Assembly (NCBI RefSeq): GCF_013426205.1
Contig: NC_089422.1
Location: 4,030,001 to 4,094,000, forward strand
Direction: 5' to 3'
DNA: 64,000 nt
DNA from: Metarhizium brunneum
Taxonomy: Eukaryota > Ascomycota > Sordariomycetes > Hypocreales > Clavicipitaceae
In this document: positions 23,937-36,804 of the stretch, piece after piece
Position numbering within the stretch: position 1 is the stretch's first letter
Layout of the letters: each line of letters begins with the position of its first letter
Program-made: the position numbers and the translations under genes
Notes under the pieces: model-generated
What the model was told of the DNA's origin: nothing
Database searches by the model: none
Seen by the model: the letters and a program-made list of their open reading frames with translations, nothing else

Positions 23937-24302
23937 TTTCTAAAGACGTAAATCGCCAACACCGACTCACCTCGAGTGCTGCTGGGGATGATCGATAGAT
24001 GTCCGTCGCACTTGGCTAGGAAATTTTTTGACTTTTAGATTGCTATCGATAAAGCGCCTGGTGGGGCCTGCTCATCTAAAGCGTCACAGCGTGGCTTCCT
24101 ACCAAGCCATGCCTACTTCCACAACTCACTAAACTCAAACCGGATCAAGGTTTTGGTGGTGGCTCGGGGCAGAACTATTTATACCTTCGCCTGCCTTGCC
24201 ACGGGCGCTTCGAACAGCATCTCGGTAGCATTGCTACACCGTGCCAACAATCGCACCCGGCATGCATGAGATAGCATTTATTCTCATTGAATTTCTGCCG
24301 CC
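23937..24302. promoter_or_regulatory. Divergent promoter region, nop14 / helical-repeat gene
   Basis: The 366 bp between the two start codons must carry both promoters. A T-rich stretch followed by ATCGATAA-like sequence lies at about 24020-24055. No factor site is assigned. Confidence 0.45.
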
Positions 24303-25347
24303 ATGGGGTGGAAAGAAGCCGTTTGGTCATTCTGTCGCGACGACCGCGTGCACCTGGTCGGTATTGGCCTCGCAACGTTTGGCCTTGTCCGTTCCATAAT
24401 TACCGTTTTGACCATCATTCGCGATGAAAACAAAATCCCACCAAAGGAGCCTAAGGCGCAATACATCACTCAGGAAACGGAAGATTCCCTAAGGCTCGAT
24501 ACTTTGGAGAAGCTTTTAGTGCACCCTAATTATTCCGTCAGGGAGGTTGCCACCAAGATATTGTGTGATAGAGCCATCAACGATCCTCAAACTCTCCTTA
24601 CGCTTCTCTATGGAATTACTCGGCCAGATTACGAAGAGCGTATGAGATGTCTTCGAGCTCTTGCTCTGCTTACTGGACAGACCATGGGTACGTACCAGAC
24701 ACGCCGGCATCAATCATTGTACCGAGCTAATTCCTGCAGGCCTCGATGGCTTAGCTCAACTTAATAGTGACAAGGCGTACTCGGCATTGGTGAGGTCGCT
24801 GGAATTAAGTCTCGAAGACGCAGAACCTCCAGACTTGACGAATAGCCACTGGGATGAATATTATCTTCGTGACATGGCCGAAAGATTTAACCTCATGTTC
24901 ATCCACGAGTTAATCACCAAATATCCCAGTCAGGCACTTATCAAGGCTAGGTTCGTGGAAAAGTGGCTCGCAAAACAGAAATGGGGAGACGATCCGGTTG
25001 CACGCCGCGACAATTTCAAGGCATACATGCACCTCAAAGACAATAGGCTTGTGGACATTGTTGATAAGTTAAAACGTTCTAGGAGAGGCTTGAGAGCCTT
25101 GGAACAGGCTGGCTTGATCGACGATTCCAGGCAGCAGATCCGAACTCCGGACATGATTATGGAGATTGAAGAAGAAATTGTGGGGGAAAGCCCTTCCGTA
25201 AATCGCGTTCTAAGGCCTATGCGAGAGACTTCTGTGGAGGAGCAGCGACTTCGACGCCAGCACCGCGAAGCAATGGTCCTCAACGATGGCACGAGGCCTC
25301 TCGGAAGAGAAGACATTATAGAAAGGGACCATGGGTCGCCACCATAA
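24303..25347 (+). CDS. Conserved hypothetical, armadillo-like helical protein with N-terminal membrane segment
   Basis: Two exons, 24303-24687 and 24740-25347. The 52-nt intron has a GTACGT donor and GCAG acceptor, and the split codon gives Gly. The product is 330 aa and I do not recognise the gene. Residues ~17-38 are hydrophobic (VHLVGIGLATFGLVRSIITVL) and could anchor the protein in a membrane. Residues ~55-220 are all-helical with repeat-like segments (DTLEKLLVHPNYSVREVATKIL, ERMRCLRALALLTG), resembling armadillo or HEAT folds. The C-terminus is charged and rich in Arg and Glu. The exon join gives uninterrupted protein, so the gene is likely real and expressed. Function is unknown. Confidence 0.75.
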
Positions 25348-28256
25348 ATCGAGTGGTATAATGGCTTGAATCTGGACACCTCCTTACCTGGTGATAACTT
25401 CTGGTATTGGCATATTATCATTCAGCCTGCTGTTATTGTAGGCACCTCTGTTGGAGGTTTACAAGAACCAAATACCTAGGCTTTGCAAGATATTATAGGA
25501 GATGCCAGCACCGCATAGTGGCTCATGACTGGTACAGTCACTGCCTTTGGTTGGACGTCGGCAGGCAGCAGCGTATTCCTTCGCCAAGGTGAATGGATAT
25601 TTGCGGGAGTCTTCATGTCGGCGATGGCAAATCGTCTTCAAACACGGGGTTTGTCCGTCGGTGGATCATGCTTGATCTCCTCGTTACCAAAGCTTCGGTG
25701 TCTTATTGGCGAGTCTGCTTATGGCTTCCGTGGACTTGAAGCCTTTACCGTTGGATAAATAATAGGCAAAATGAGATGGTACGGGTAGGGACTAATTGTC
25801 GACGGATGGAGTTTTGTTATTGGGTTAGCGAAAAATGGCTATTCTGGCAAGCGTACTAAGCTAGATATTTCCAGCGCAGTTATATGGCAGTGTAATACGT
25901 AAGCATAATACTGACGGTAACATTGGTTTTCCAACCTCCGTACATTCGAATTGGTATCTTGTAAATGAATGTGGCAGGTCATTCATTCATGTTGCGCCTC
26001 TGGCACCGCAGCCGGCTTGTACTCGGTTCCTTGAAAGTACCTGTCCCTTCAGAGGCAATAAATAACGAAGAATCAAGTTATTATGCTTGTCTGCTCCGTG
26101 TACAGTACCTAATTAATTGCCCTGGTTTACTTTGAAGTTCAAGGTAACTAAATATTCCTCTATATACTTTCTAGAGCATACAGCCATTCATACATATTCC
26201 GTGATGCCGCCTCACGGTTCTTTGTTTGTTTCCATCAGTGGTTAAAATCTAGTTAGGGAACGCCGCATTGCCTGCTACAAGTCTCCATTAATTGGGAGAA
26301 ACACGATGCGTTCCGAGCCGAGCACGTTTTCAAGTGTTGTCTTATAATTCTGCACTTGGGGAGATCCGGGGCAAGTGCTTACGCCTAGCCCTTTTATGTC
26401 GTTGCATCCGGATAGCTGTCTGAGACCTTGTAATCACATTGTACACTGGAGTTCCATGTCCATTGTACTCGTCATAAATATATAATGTGTCGTCCGCACT
26501 ACGGACTAGTATATGATATGCGATATATATGTTTCAGGTGGCTCAAAAGTCATGGCTGCTGTCATGACTTGAAGAAGTCTATCCTTTGGAAGAATCGGCA
26601 GTGTAGTGTATCATGGCTTCCAAGAGGAGAGGAGCTCACTTGAAAAACAAAATGATGCCAGCGTGGTGATCTGGCTATCACATGGATTGGGTCGCCGGTG
26701 GACTTATTAGAGTCACTGGCTGTCAACCTACTCATGTACTTACTTGAGTAGACAACCCTTGCTAGTGGGCAATAGGGGCCACCTGGCGTGGGGGGAGGAT
26801 GCATGGCGTGCGGAAACCGATGGAAATGTAAACACAATCGACACGGGCGACATTGGACGACGGTTTGCCCGAGCAATGAAAGGCAAAAAGGATTTGACTC
26901 GACAAGACAAGACGAGGTCGAGAGCTATATCAGAGATACAGAGCGTCAGCATCTAGGTTGAATGACAGGGCGAAAGAGAGAAAGAGAGTCTCGTGGCACT
27001 TGGAATCACGGCCCAAACCGACAGTAACTGAATACTAGTCCATCACTCGTTAATTTGGAGTAAAGATTCGCAATCTTGTTTCCTTAGTCCGAGTTGGGAT
27101 TAGCCCCCCACGACCACAACGCAGTTCGTCAACCATTTCTCAAGTGGCCCAAGCGGTGGCGTCAGCGGCCTGATGAGTAGTCTCCGTTCTCGGGTGGGAT
27201 GGCTGCAGACACTGCATCCGTGATGCAGCTCGAGATGTTGAGAGGCGGTGTCGGCTGGCCATCAACAGGGCAACAGGCTGACCTTGGACGTCTTGGGGCG
27301 TATTGCCAGGACCCATTGGGACCTGTGATGCTCGATGCGACAGAGACCTGCATGTCAACTTGTATGTAAGCTGCAGTAGCGCCGTCATGTCGCCATCGTG
27401 ACCGTGTTCCGTTCATGTTGTATCAATTGATTGTTGTGCACATGTGGCCAAGTGTAGCCAGCTGGTGCCAGTGGCCCAGTGCCAAGGTGATCATTGAAGG
27501 GTTCACTGAAGGGTTCCAGCCGCCAGGGCCGTTGACCGTGCTGTGCCGGCAACTGGACCACCAGTAACTCGACAGCCTCGCAGGCTCACGGACTCGATGG
27601 CGCCAGGCCTCAACAATAAAGTATTGAAGGGCTTGTTTCATCTGTTGTTCAGCCTGGCACTCCTTACTTGGCGCATGCATCTGTGCTCTCGTCGTGATTT
27701 TTGGTTTTAATGTTCGTCTCGTCTCCCTACCTGCCCGCCAGTCTCTTCCCTCCTGCAACATTCAGTGTTTTGTCTAATGTTCGTTCCTTCGCTGGCTTTA
27801 ATTACGAGCCCACAATTTGGATGTGCAGCGCCTGTCTTGGTCACTCCAACGCCGCCCCTTTTTGGGTCCCTTTTCTCATTCTCCAATCTGCGCTACTTGG
27901 TCGCCGGTCCATAGCCGCTGGAGGGCTGACGGCTTCGGTGCGCTCGGCTATTCTATTTTATTTTATTTTCCCACTCCTCGGCTCTTGATACGGAGTACTA
28001 CTACAGAGACCTGGGTAACTACCTAGGTTCGAGGAGTTGCCCAGTGTGCAGAAGCCAAGCGTGGGGTTCTTGGGTCAACAAACGTCCAGACATCGAGAGT
28101 CTAGTGCGGGCAAAAGCGGGCACCGACTGCTCGTGGTTGCAGAACCAACACGGCAGGCGCAAGTTCCTTCCTGTACCTGCCCGAGCGCTCCCAAGACTAC
28201 CAGACCGTTGAGGGTGGGCAGCCAATCTTGACCCGATCTGGTCGTCTGCTCTCGCG
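25348..28256. other. 2.9 kb gene-free gap
   Basis: No supported gene. The stretch from about 25.8 to 26.6 kb is AT-rich with TATATA runs. The part from 27.7 kb on is C/T-rich and probably the promoter and leader of the CLIP-170-like gene. A 9-mer copy at 27989-27997 is followed closely by ACCTGGGTAACTACCTAGGT (28010-28029), a near-palindrome. A degraded repeat or a non-coding transcript in the AT-rich part is possible but not shown. Confidence 0.45.
27989..27997. repeat. Dispersed 9-mer TACGGAGTA
   Basis: Exact copy about 260 bp upstream of the CLIP-170-like start. Confidence 0.65.
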
Positions 28257-30794
28257 ATGGCTTCTACTACCACCACCACAACCACAGCCACGTCGACCAG
28301 AGCCTTGCGCTCAAGACCATCCTTATCGCGACTACGTGGTCCCTCGTCGTTTGCCTCGACCCCCAATTTAAATACTTTATTTACTGCGCAGTCCAAGTTG
28401 CTGCCGCCGACCCTGGGCTTGCCACGAAAAGCTTCGCTTGCTGCTCTTACTCCTAGTTCGCTGGCCAGCATACCCGATGTCAGCGAGAGTTACGCCCTCG
28501 ACACAGTATTGAGCGACTCCTCGCCAGCCATGGCTCCAGCGACCCCTCGCCGCCAATCGGCTGAAGATCTCCTCGTTGGAGATACTGTCGACGTTCCCGG
28601 TGGCATGTACGGTACTGTTCGCTTTGTCGGTACCGTTCAGGGGAAGAAAGGCACATTTGCCGGCGTTGAGCTTCACCAGGACTTTGCTGCGAGGGGCAAG
28701 AACAGCGGCGATGTGGACGGGTATGCTTTACCTGCAATTGCTCCGTGATGCTCAAATTCTTTCTCATGTCTCCAAAGTAGCAGCGCTAACTTGTTGATAC
28801 CCAATAGAATATCTTATTTCGCCACCTCAACCCCAGGCGCGGGCATATTTGTTCCGGTAGTGAAAGCGTCTCGTCGAGGTTCTTCTACCAGCTCGTTCCC
28901 AATGACCCCAACTGCAAGCGCCAATGGGCGAGCCAACGGAGTAAACTATACGCCGCCAGGCCTACCCAAGTTCAGCGCCTCCGTCGGACCTGGCGCCAGA
29001 GCACCCAGCCCCGGGCCCAAACGACCACCGAGAACATCTCTTCCAAGGCCAGATTCCCCGGTGCGCCGAACTCAAATGACTCCTGGACCCCGTCCCTCGA
29101 TCGGTACGCCGGCTCCCAGGCCACCTGCAAGGTATGGCAGCCCGACGAACAACAGTCGATTTACCCAAAGCGTCCGTGGTACAGCGGGCGACCCAAACAA
29201 AAAACCATCTCGACTTGATCGCAAGCCAAGCATCGGCGGTCCTCGCAGTGCTTCGGTCCTAGGATCCGCTCCTGGTTTTGACGAAGAGTCGACACCGTCA
29301 CTGTCTGGCAGCCCGCGAAGGCTAGGGCCAAACGGACTTGGCAGCTCCGTATCTGTCCTGAACTTGAGGCGCCCAGCTTCCCGAGCCAATGCTGCTAATG
29401 AAGAGGAGATGGAACGCCTTCGATCCCAGCTTGAGGACCGTGACAGGCAGCTAAAGGATCAAGCTACGACGTTGGCCGAAATGGAGAGCAGCCTAGTTGA
29501 GCTTCAAGGCCTTATCGAAAGTACGGATATGCCTGGGATGAGAAGGAACAGTCTCGACGACAAGGATTCTGCTCAACTGCGGGCTATGTTGCGGGAGAAG
29601 AATGACAAGATCGCCATGCTCACCTCAGAGTTTGACGCCCATCGGGCAGACTTCCGCAGCACCATTGACACATTGGAGATGGCTAGCACAGAAACCGAAC
29701 GAGTGTATGAGAAGCGTATCGAAGAGCTCATGGGAGACATCCGGGAGCTTGAGGCCAGAAATCTTGACGTTGATTCCGTCGCAAGCCAACTGAGACAACT
29801 CGAAGAACTTGTGCAAGAGCTCGAGGAAGGCTTGGAGGATGCTCGTCGTGGTGAGGCTGAGGCAAGAGGTGAGGCTGAGTTCTTGAGAGGCGAGGTAGAG
29901 AGAACCAAGACGGAGTTGCGACGAGAGCGTGAACAAAGCGGCCCTGGTGGTGGCGCCCCTCACGACGACAAAGGGGCGCTGCTAAAAGAACTGGAGCAGA
30001 AGGAAGACGAAATCAGAGGACTGAAGGCCATCATCCACTCTCTCAGCAGAGACTCCATCGGAGACGCAGAGGATCGAACACCGACACAACGCCGGGGGTC
30101 TTTCATGAATGGTGGCGAAGACGGCGAGACGGCTCGTGCAAGTCTAGCAAGGCAAGTCGCAGAGCTGCAGTCGCTGCTGGACAAGAAGAATGGCAGGGAG
30201 GAAGAGCTTGAACAGGAGCTAGAGGCTCTTCGCGGGGGTAATCTCGCGACGCAGAAAAACTCGGGACATCGCTCTTCCCTCAGAGACTCGCGCGACACAG
30301 TCATTCCCGTCCGATTTTACGAGCCTATATCCCCCGAGGTGAACCACACGAGGGAGCCTAACCACAGGCGAGGTAATACACTGGACACGATGCATGAGAG
30401 CGACGCCTACTCAACAGCCACGGAGAATAGCACTCTCTGGTGCGAGATTTGCGAGACTGGTGGGCATGACATTTTGACCTGCACCAACATGTTTGGTCCA
30501 GAGGGTGCTGCCAAAGCTTCTAGTGACATAAAGACGGGCAAGGATGTTGTTCGCGAAGGCCTGAAGCTTCAAAACTCTCTGGGCGTGAAAGACGCCCACC
30601 CGGCTCCGCTCTCGCCGACAAAGCCCAAGGCAGCATTTCCTACAGCTCCCGCTATCAAAATCCTCCCGAACCCGATGGAATCTGGGCCAGTGGCGGGCAA
30701 GGAGAGTGGAGTTGTTGACACAGGGAAGTGGTGTGCGGTGTGCGAGCGAGATGGTCATGATAGTGTTGACTGTCCGTTTGAGGATGCATTTTAA
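28257..30794 (+). CDS. CLIP-170-like microtubule plus-end tracking protein (CAP-Gly)
   Basis: Two exons, 28257-28720 and 28808-30794, with an 87-nt intron (GTATGC donor, TAG acceptor) that splits the CAP-Gly domain. The product is 816 aa. A Ser/Thr-rich N-terminus leads into a CAP-Gly domain at about residues 104-175 (GDTVDVPGGMYGTVRFVG, GTFAGVEL, GKNSGDVDGISYF), which binds EEY/F tails of tubulin and EB1. A Pro/Ser-rich basic linker follows, then a coiled coil from about residue 350 to 640. Two C-terminal zinc knuckles of form C-x2-C-x4-H-x4-C end the protein (CEICETGGHDILTC and CAVCERDGHDSVDC). This is the complete CLIP-170/Tip1/Bik1 order, with roles in microtubule stability, dynein loading and nuclear migration in hyphae. 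Confidence 0.92.
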
Positions 30795-32622
30795 GCTTTT
30801 GACACAGTGGATGATGATTGCTTGATGAGGAAGATATGTATGCCTGTTGGAGTACAGTGGCGTAATGTCATCGCCCTACGGGGTGAGTGTGCACCACTCT
30901 CTTCATGGAGCGCGTTGCTTGGACAGTGTACTCTTTTTTATTGATACCACCATACCCCATGTTCTTTATTAATGAAGGGGCGCCCTGTGTGTTGTTCGGG
31001 CGTGAAAAGGAAGTTTTTGTAATAATACACTACTGTATAATATCTTACTCTACGTACCCGTATTATCAAGATTTCAACTTTTTCTGGCACAGCAGGGTGT
31101 TCTGCCTTGGCCGTGAGTTGTTGATCCCCGGGGAGATCAGCAATATGCATTAATATGGCAACATGGAAAGGGTGCGCGCATTGTTGCTAAGGCGGTTTAG
31201 GGAGCTCCAGCCAGCGCAAGTTCCAAGTCAGCCGAAGTTTAATGGGACCACAAGGCCAAAATGCCACCCGATCGCTGCGAGGTCTGATTCCGTGCGACTC
31301 GTTAGGGCGCGCATCTGAACACAGAAAGAATTCAAATGTTCAGAGCGTAACATGGCAGTGCGTTAAGAATGGCCCGAGCCAAGGGCGTCACGGCACCATG
31401 ATCAACGTAGCTGGTCTGCTTGGTTAAAGGAGGCACTATGGCGGACCAGTCGGAGGGCGGAGATTAAGTGCTCCCGACGAACATTTGGACTCTGGAGTAC
31501 TCCGTACATATTACGTAGTATGACTTGATGGATTCAATGCTGACAAGGATCGAACAAACATGGATTAATATGGGCAGCCCCCTCTGAGCCTCACGTTGCC
31601 GACGCAGGCGGGGACAGCCAGGCTGCAACTATTAGTGCGCGACATCCAGGTGTTTTGTCAGAGCACCATTTTCAAGGCTCAACTTGCTAGAAAAAGATGG
31701 CTACCCTCGCAAAAAGGCCTGTAATACATTTATAGCTTATTCAATGCAGATTTTCCTGCTATAAAACCACTTTATCGGAGCCCCGTAGTTCTTGTCTGGG
31801 GGGTGTGTCCTTTGCGATCACGTCTTGCATTATCAGCACCGCCACAGACTCGACTTTCTTCGATAGATTTCCATGAGGCGCACTACCTTGGGGCGGACCC
31901 CTGCACCGTCTTCCGTCCTAGAGGAACGAGACTTTGTTTTTTTGAACTGCAACTTTCCCAGGAGCCGCTTGCGCAGACTTCCAACCTGGTCCCTTTGTTG
32001 TAATCTCATCTCTTCTCCCTCCACTCGAATTCTCTTCCTTACTTTATCCAGGCTTGAACAGGCTAGCGACCCTCTCGATCTCCAAGCACGCACAAATACC
32101 AGACGCCCTCGTCCCTTTTCTTTGCTCTTTCATATTTTTCGTTCAGAGCACCTGTTGTTGCAGGGCATTTGCCAAGGGCCACCGACGCCGCTTACTGCTG
32201 GCAAATTTCTCAGATAGGCGCCCCGCCACCAACGACAATAAACACATTCATCTTCCCATTTCTGTCTTGATTGATCACAGGGTACGTTGAGATGGTCACT
32301 ACTTGCACAGTCGCTTGTTTTGGATACTCATAGCGCGAGGCCTGTCATTATATAAAATCTCGCCGTGGTTGCGTTGTTGCATCTTGTTGTTTGACCAGAG
32401 CCTCGCCTCCCGCCTTGGCCGTCTCACGCATCAGTCGCTTTCTGTTGGTTTCTGTACATGTTGACTAATACTTGGCTCCCCCTCCACCAGACTCAATATA
32501 GCTGCGATCACACTGCGGACTGAAAGAGTTGAACATAATCAACCCTTCGCGCCCCGACAGACTTCGACATCTTTATTCCTACTCCAACCACGTTTGCTCA
32601 CTAGCTCCTTGAGCCTGTCACC
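30795..32622. other. 1.8 kb intergenic gap
   Basis: No supported gene. One reverse copy of the 9-mer is at 31498-31506. From about 31.8 kb on the sequence is T/C-rich and probably the long promoter and leader of the ydj1-type gene. GAA/TTC-containing stretches exist, but no clear heat-shock element array could be defined by eye. Confidence 0.45.
31498..31506. repeat. Dispersed 9-mer TACGGAGTA, reverse orientation
   Basis: Reads TACTCCGTA on the + strand, followed by CATATTACGTAGTA. Confidence 0.65.
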
Positions 32623-34059
32623 ATGTCAAGCGAAGACTACTACGTGATCCTTGGGGTATGTGAACACACATATCGCTGACTTTCGACAACAATGATAATC
32701 ATCTAACGTTTCTATAGATCGAGCGTACCGCATCAGAGGCTGAAATCAAGAAGGCCTACAGAAAGACGGCTTTGCAAAACCACCCTGGTATGTGGCCTTG
32801 AGACTATTTAGTCGCCCTCTCCATCACCCGCATCAGTCTAACAAGCAACGCAGACAAAAACCCTGGCAATGCCGAAGCCGAAGCAAAATTCAAGCTCGCC
32901 ACAGAGGCATACGAAGTCCTAACCGACTCTCAAAAGCGATCAATCTACGACCAGTATGGTAAAGAGGGCCTTAATGGTGCTGGGGGCGGCAGCGGCATGC
33001 CCGCCGAGGACCTATTCGCCCAGTTCTTTGGAGGCGGTGGTTTCGGCGGTATGGGAGGCATGTTCGGCGGCGGCAGCAGTCGTGGTCCCCCCAAGGCTCG
33101 CACCATTCACCACACTCACAAGGTCTCTCTCGAAGACATCTACCGTGGCAAGGTTTCCAAGCTGGCTTTACAGAGATCCATCATCTGCCCCAAGTGCGAG
33201 GGCCTGGGCGGTAAGAAGGGTGCTGTTAGCAAGTGCGCGGGCTGCGACGGCCATGGTATGAAGACCATGATGCGCCAGATGGGTCCCATGATTCAGCGCT
33301 TCCAGACTGTATGCCCGGATTGCAACGGTGAAGGTGAGATCATCAAAGAGAAGGACCGTTGCAAGCAGTGCAATGGCAAGAAGACGATTGTCGACAGAAA
33401 AGTCCTGCATGTCCACGTCGATAAGGGAGTACGCAGTGGCACAAAGGTCGAGTTCCGCGGCGAGGGTGACCAGTCCCCCGGAGTACAGGCTGGCGACGTT
33501 GTTTTCGAGATTGAGCAGAAGCCTCACGCTCGATTCACCCGCAAGGATGACGATTTGCTTTACAAATGCGACATTGAGCTCGTCACTGCCTTGGCCGGCG
33601 GCACTATTTACATTGAGCACCTCGATGATCGCTGGCTTGCTATTGACATATTACCTGGCGAGGCTATTGCTCCCGGTGAGTTTTAATTCCCCATAGGCAC
33701 TATTTTTTCAAGACCACGCGTATATTGACCTCTTGTTTTTAGAATCCATCAAGATGGTCCGTGGGCAGGGAATGCCATCCCATCGCCACCACAATTTCGG
33801 TAACCTGTTTATCCACTTCAATGTCAAGTTCCCTGAGAAGAACTGGACTCAGGATCAATCTGCCTTCGCCGCCCTCCAGAAGATTCTCCCTCAACCGTCT
33901 GTCCAGAACATCCCTCCCACTGATGCCATGACCGAACCCGCCGATCTGGAAGATATGGATGGCCAGTCACAGAACCGAGTCTTTGGCAGCCCTGGCATGG
34001 ACGAGGACGAGGACGACGGCCACCCCGGCGCCGAGCGTGTCCAGTGCGCTTCACAGTAA
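32623..34059 (+). CDS. ydj1: Class I (type A) DnaJ co-chaperone, Ydj1/Mas5 orthologue
   Basis: Four exons: 32623-32655, 32718-32787, 32854-33675 and 33743-34059. The three introns are 62, 66 and 67 nt. The product is 413 aa. The J domain occupies residues ~5-68; the HPD motif is split by intron 2 (HP|D). A Gly/Phe-rich linker follows ([17 protein letters not shown]). The zinc domain at residues ~146-211 has four CxxCxGx(G/K) repeats: [24 protein letters not shown] and CKQCNGKK. Two beta-barrel client-binding domains come next. The protein ends in the CaaX box CASQ, which predicts farnesylation and ER/membrane association, as in yeast Ydj1. Its role is to stimulate cytosolic Hsp70 ATPase, deliver clients, and help import into mitochondria and ER. 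The start is fixed by the conserved SEDYYVILG. Confidence 0.95.
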
Positions 34060-34564
34060 TTGGCCGGGAAGACTGATATTGGCGATGTTTTCGATTACAA
34101 AAAAGTTGTTGACGGCAAGGTGGGGGCTGTACGATTTGACATGCCTGCTCTTAGAATAGGGAGGGCCGAGATCACGGGCATTGCCGACAATATAAACGAA
34201 CTGCTAATAGCGCAGCGCATGTGACTCTCTCGATTTGAATCACGCAGCGCATCGTTTCTTGCGATCTCATTGATACCACACCGAAGAAAGGGCATAATAA
34301 GCAGCTGTGGCCCCACGCATTTATGGGAAATATGAAGCATGAACGGGGAAGGGTGGTGAAGCAAGACTGCGCTCTAAGTCGCCATTGACTGTCGGGGAAG
34401 CTGTGAGCGTTTCATCTGGTTGGTTGGCGTTTAGAGGATATAGATGATTCGACGAGTTTTGGTAGTTGCAGACTTAGACCATGCGTAACGTTGAATTTTG
34501 ATTTTTCATTTGAATTTAATCATCTCGTGTAAAATTTGTTTCATAGTTTTACATACATATATAT
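34060..34564. other. Convergent 3' gap
   Basis: Terminator region between ydj1 (+) and trm82 (-). AT-rich toward 34500-34565. No gene seen. Confidence 0.5.
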
Positions 34565-36312
34565 TTATCCCTCGGCAGGACTTGCCTCTTCCTCTCCATT
34601 GCCCTCTGCAACAGCATCAGTTCCCGCATCTTCACCACCACCTCCCTGTTTGCGCAAGTTTTCAATGGCATAAAACATGTTGCGAATTTCGCTTTCAGAA
34701 ACTTGCATCTCTGGCCCATCGCTGCGTTGTCCATGAATAGGTATTTCCACATCGGATGACAGTCGGTGCTCAGTCCGTGTGAGGGTGTATGCGTGTAGAC
34801 TCTTGGCCTGTACATTTTGGCCTGGGTCCATGGCCACGACGAGTTTGAGGGCCGTCTCGTTGGAAGCAGAGGCGATGGCGACGTGCAGTGGGTTGCAGGG
34901 CAGTTGGATGATGCCTGGGTTTTTGAGTTCGTTGTCCGGTGTGAGTTGCCATGTAAAGATGGCCGGGATGCTGTCGACTCTGTTAATACCCTGCCAGGGA
35001 ATGTGGCTCTGGTGCCTCAAAAGTGAAAACTTACTCCTCGCATACCGCGAGAACATATGTCACGCCGCCTTCCTCGGGATACACCAGCGATGTCAGGCCC
35101 GAGACGGCTATTCGCGTCGTTTGCGGCGCAATCTCCCGCGCCAGGGCTAGCAGGTTCGTCTTGGAGAGGACGCGGCCGGCTTTCCAGTCCCAGATGAACA
35201 GCTCGTCGTCTCCGCCCCCGGACACGAGGATGTCCTCTCTGCGGAGGGGGATCGTCATCTCGCTGATGAATTCTTTGTGTCCGAGGCAGAAGCCCTCGAT
35301 GATGTGGGCCTGTGGGATGTAGCGCGACACGCGGATGTGTTCGTCCCTGTCGGCTGTGAGGATATATTTCCGTCCCTGGGTCTCTGTGACGATGAGAGAC
35401 GTGAGCATGGACACATGGCCTAGTAGTAGATGTGACTCGAAGATTGGTCCCTCAAGCTTCGCTTCTCCCCCCTTGGATCTTTCAAACTCGAGTTGCTTGC
35501 GCTGATGCTCGAGGGCTTCGAGGTTACGCTTGGAGTGAACGGTGAAGGTGTTGGCTGCTGGTTCGGTTGATGATGGTTTGGGGGCGGGCGCAGCGCGGAG
35601 AGCGAGGCTTGATGGTGATAGGGGCGTCATGATGAGTGGGAGGGAGTATACGTCGCCGAACTTGTCGGCGACTATGATTTGAGAGCCGGGCCCGGTGGTG
35701 ATGGCGCTGGGGCGTTTGGGCATGACTCTGGTTCGTGTTAGTCCTGTGTGTGTATATCAAGCGTATTTTTAAAGACATGTTGTACCTTTGGCTGAGCTGA
35801 GTTATTTGACCCTCGCCGTCGTGCTCAAACACCCAGACAGACTTGTCATGTCCCGATACGGCAATGAGATGTTTCCCGTCGTCTGTACATGTCAAGAGGG
35901 TGATGAGAGGGCGGTCTACCACCCTTCCCATTCGTGACTTATCACCGTGATTGTCGCTCTTGCCCTTTCCTTTACCCCCCTTAACCTTTTTTTGCACAAT
36001 TTCCTCTTTTGTTGCAGTGGCATCTCCTGCGGAAATGTTCAGATCGCCTTCAGCAACTTTCTGTCTCTTGGCCGGCGGCTCACTTTGTTCCGTTTCAGGG
36101 ACATTTTCAGCATTTGTTGGTGTTTTGGTCTCACTCTTAGGCTCGTTTTGTGAGTCACCTGCTATGCTATGCCTTTCTAGATCGGGGTGTTGCCATGTTG
36201 ATATGTGTTTATGGTCTGAGAGGTTGAATGAGTGAATCTTGCCACCGCGTGTGGCAAAGAGGATATTGCCTATGGTCTGAACCCGATTATACGGGATTGC
36301 CGTGAGACTCAT
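34565..36312 (-). CDS. trm82: tRNA (guanine-N7)-methyltransferase non-catalytic subunit Trm82 (WD40)
   Basis: Three exons: 36312-35786, 35727-35035 and 34979-34565. Introns are 58 and 55 nt. The product is 544 aa. Trm82 is the WD-repeat scaffold of the Trm8-Trm82 complex, which makes m7G46 in tRNA. WD-type strands are visible, for example LITLLTCTDDGKHLIAVSGHDKSVWVFEH, HVSMLTSLIV with DRDEHIRVSRY, and GHKEFISEM with DDELFIWDW. A Lys/Glu-rich fungal insertion (residues ~60-120, including KKVKGGKGKGK) sits after the first blade. The RYIPQAHIIEGFCLGH segment is a good family marker. The C-terminus is acidic and low-complexity. The exon joins are set by phase and restore SQRVMPKRPSA and CEEVDSIPAIF. 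It is divergent from rpp0. Confidence 0.9.
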
Positions 36313-36804
36313 TTCGAGGGATATATAAGGGGGCCGAAAGTTGACCCAATGGGTCTATTTTCAGTGTTGTTCAGTTGCCCTGACTTGTAAGTTTAACATC
36401 GTTTTAAAGCAAAGAACTTGATATACTGAAGCTCACCTGCAGAAAAAAAAAGTACATTCTGTATGTCACTTTTCTTACGTCTCTGCCTGGCATTTGGTTG
36501 GCCGTCCGAACACTAAGAAGTGGATAAGGTGAATGAAAGAAACACGTGACTATTCGTTGGAGATGCATCGTGTGGTCCACATTTTCTTGATCCAGCCTAG
36601 CCCAGGCAAGCCCTAAGCTGCAACGGGCCGGGGTGCGGCTCGCATAGCACACATTTTCATGACTGGCGAAACAAAATCCGAAATTTCGCCCACCCTCGAC
36701 AAGTTGGTTTGCGACAACACCATCACGCAACCTCATCACCAAATCCCCTTCCTCATATATATACCCCTTGCCCTAAAAAATCCTGCCTTCACAAATAAGA
36801 AGAT
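36313..36804. promoter_or_regulatory. Divergent promoter region, trm82 / rpp0
   Basis: The 492 bp between the two ATGs must serve both a tRNA-modification gene and a ribosomal protein gene. A TATA-like run ATATATATA lies at 36755-36763, about 42 bp before the rpp0 ATG. GCCCTAA occurs at about 36612 and GCCCTAAAA at about 36770. Confidence 0.45.

Noticed and set aside
31538..31556. GTTCGATCC-like string (minus strand) resembling a tRNA B box
   Set aside because: The flanks do not form a T-stem and no A box or cloverleaf could be drawn.
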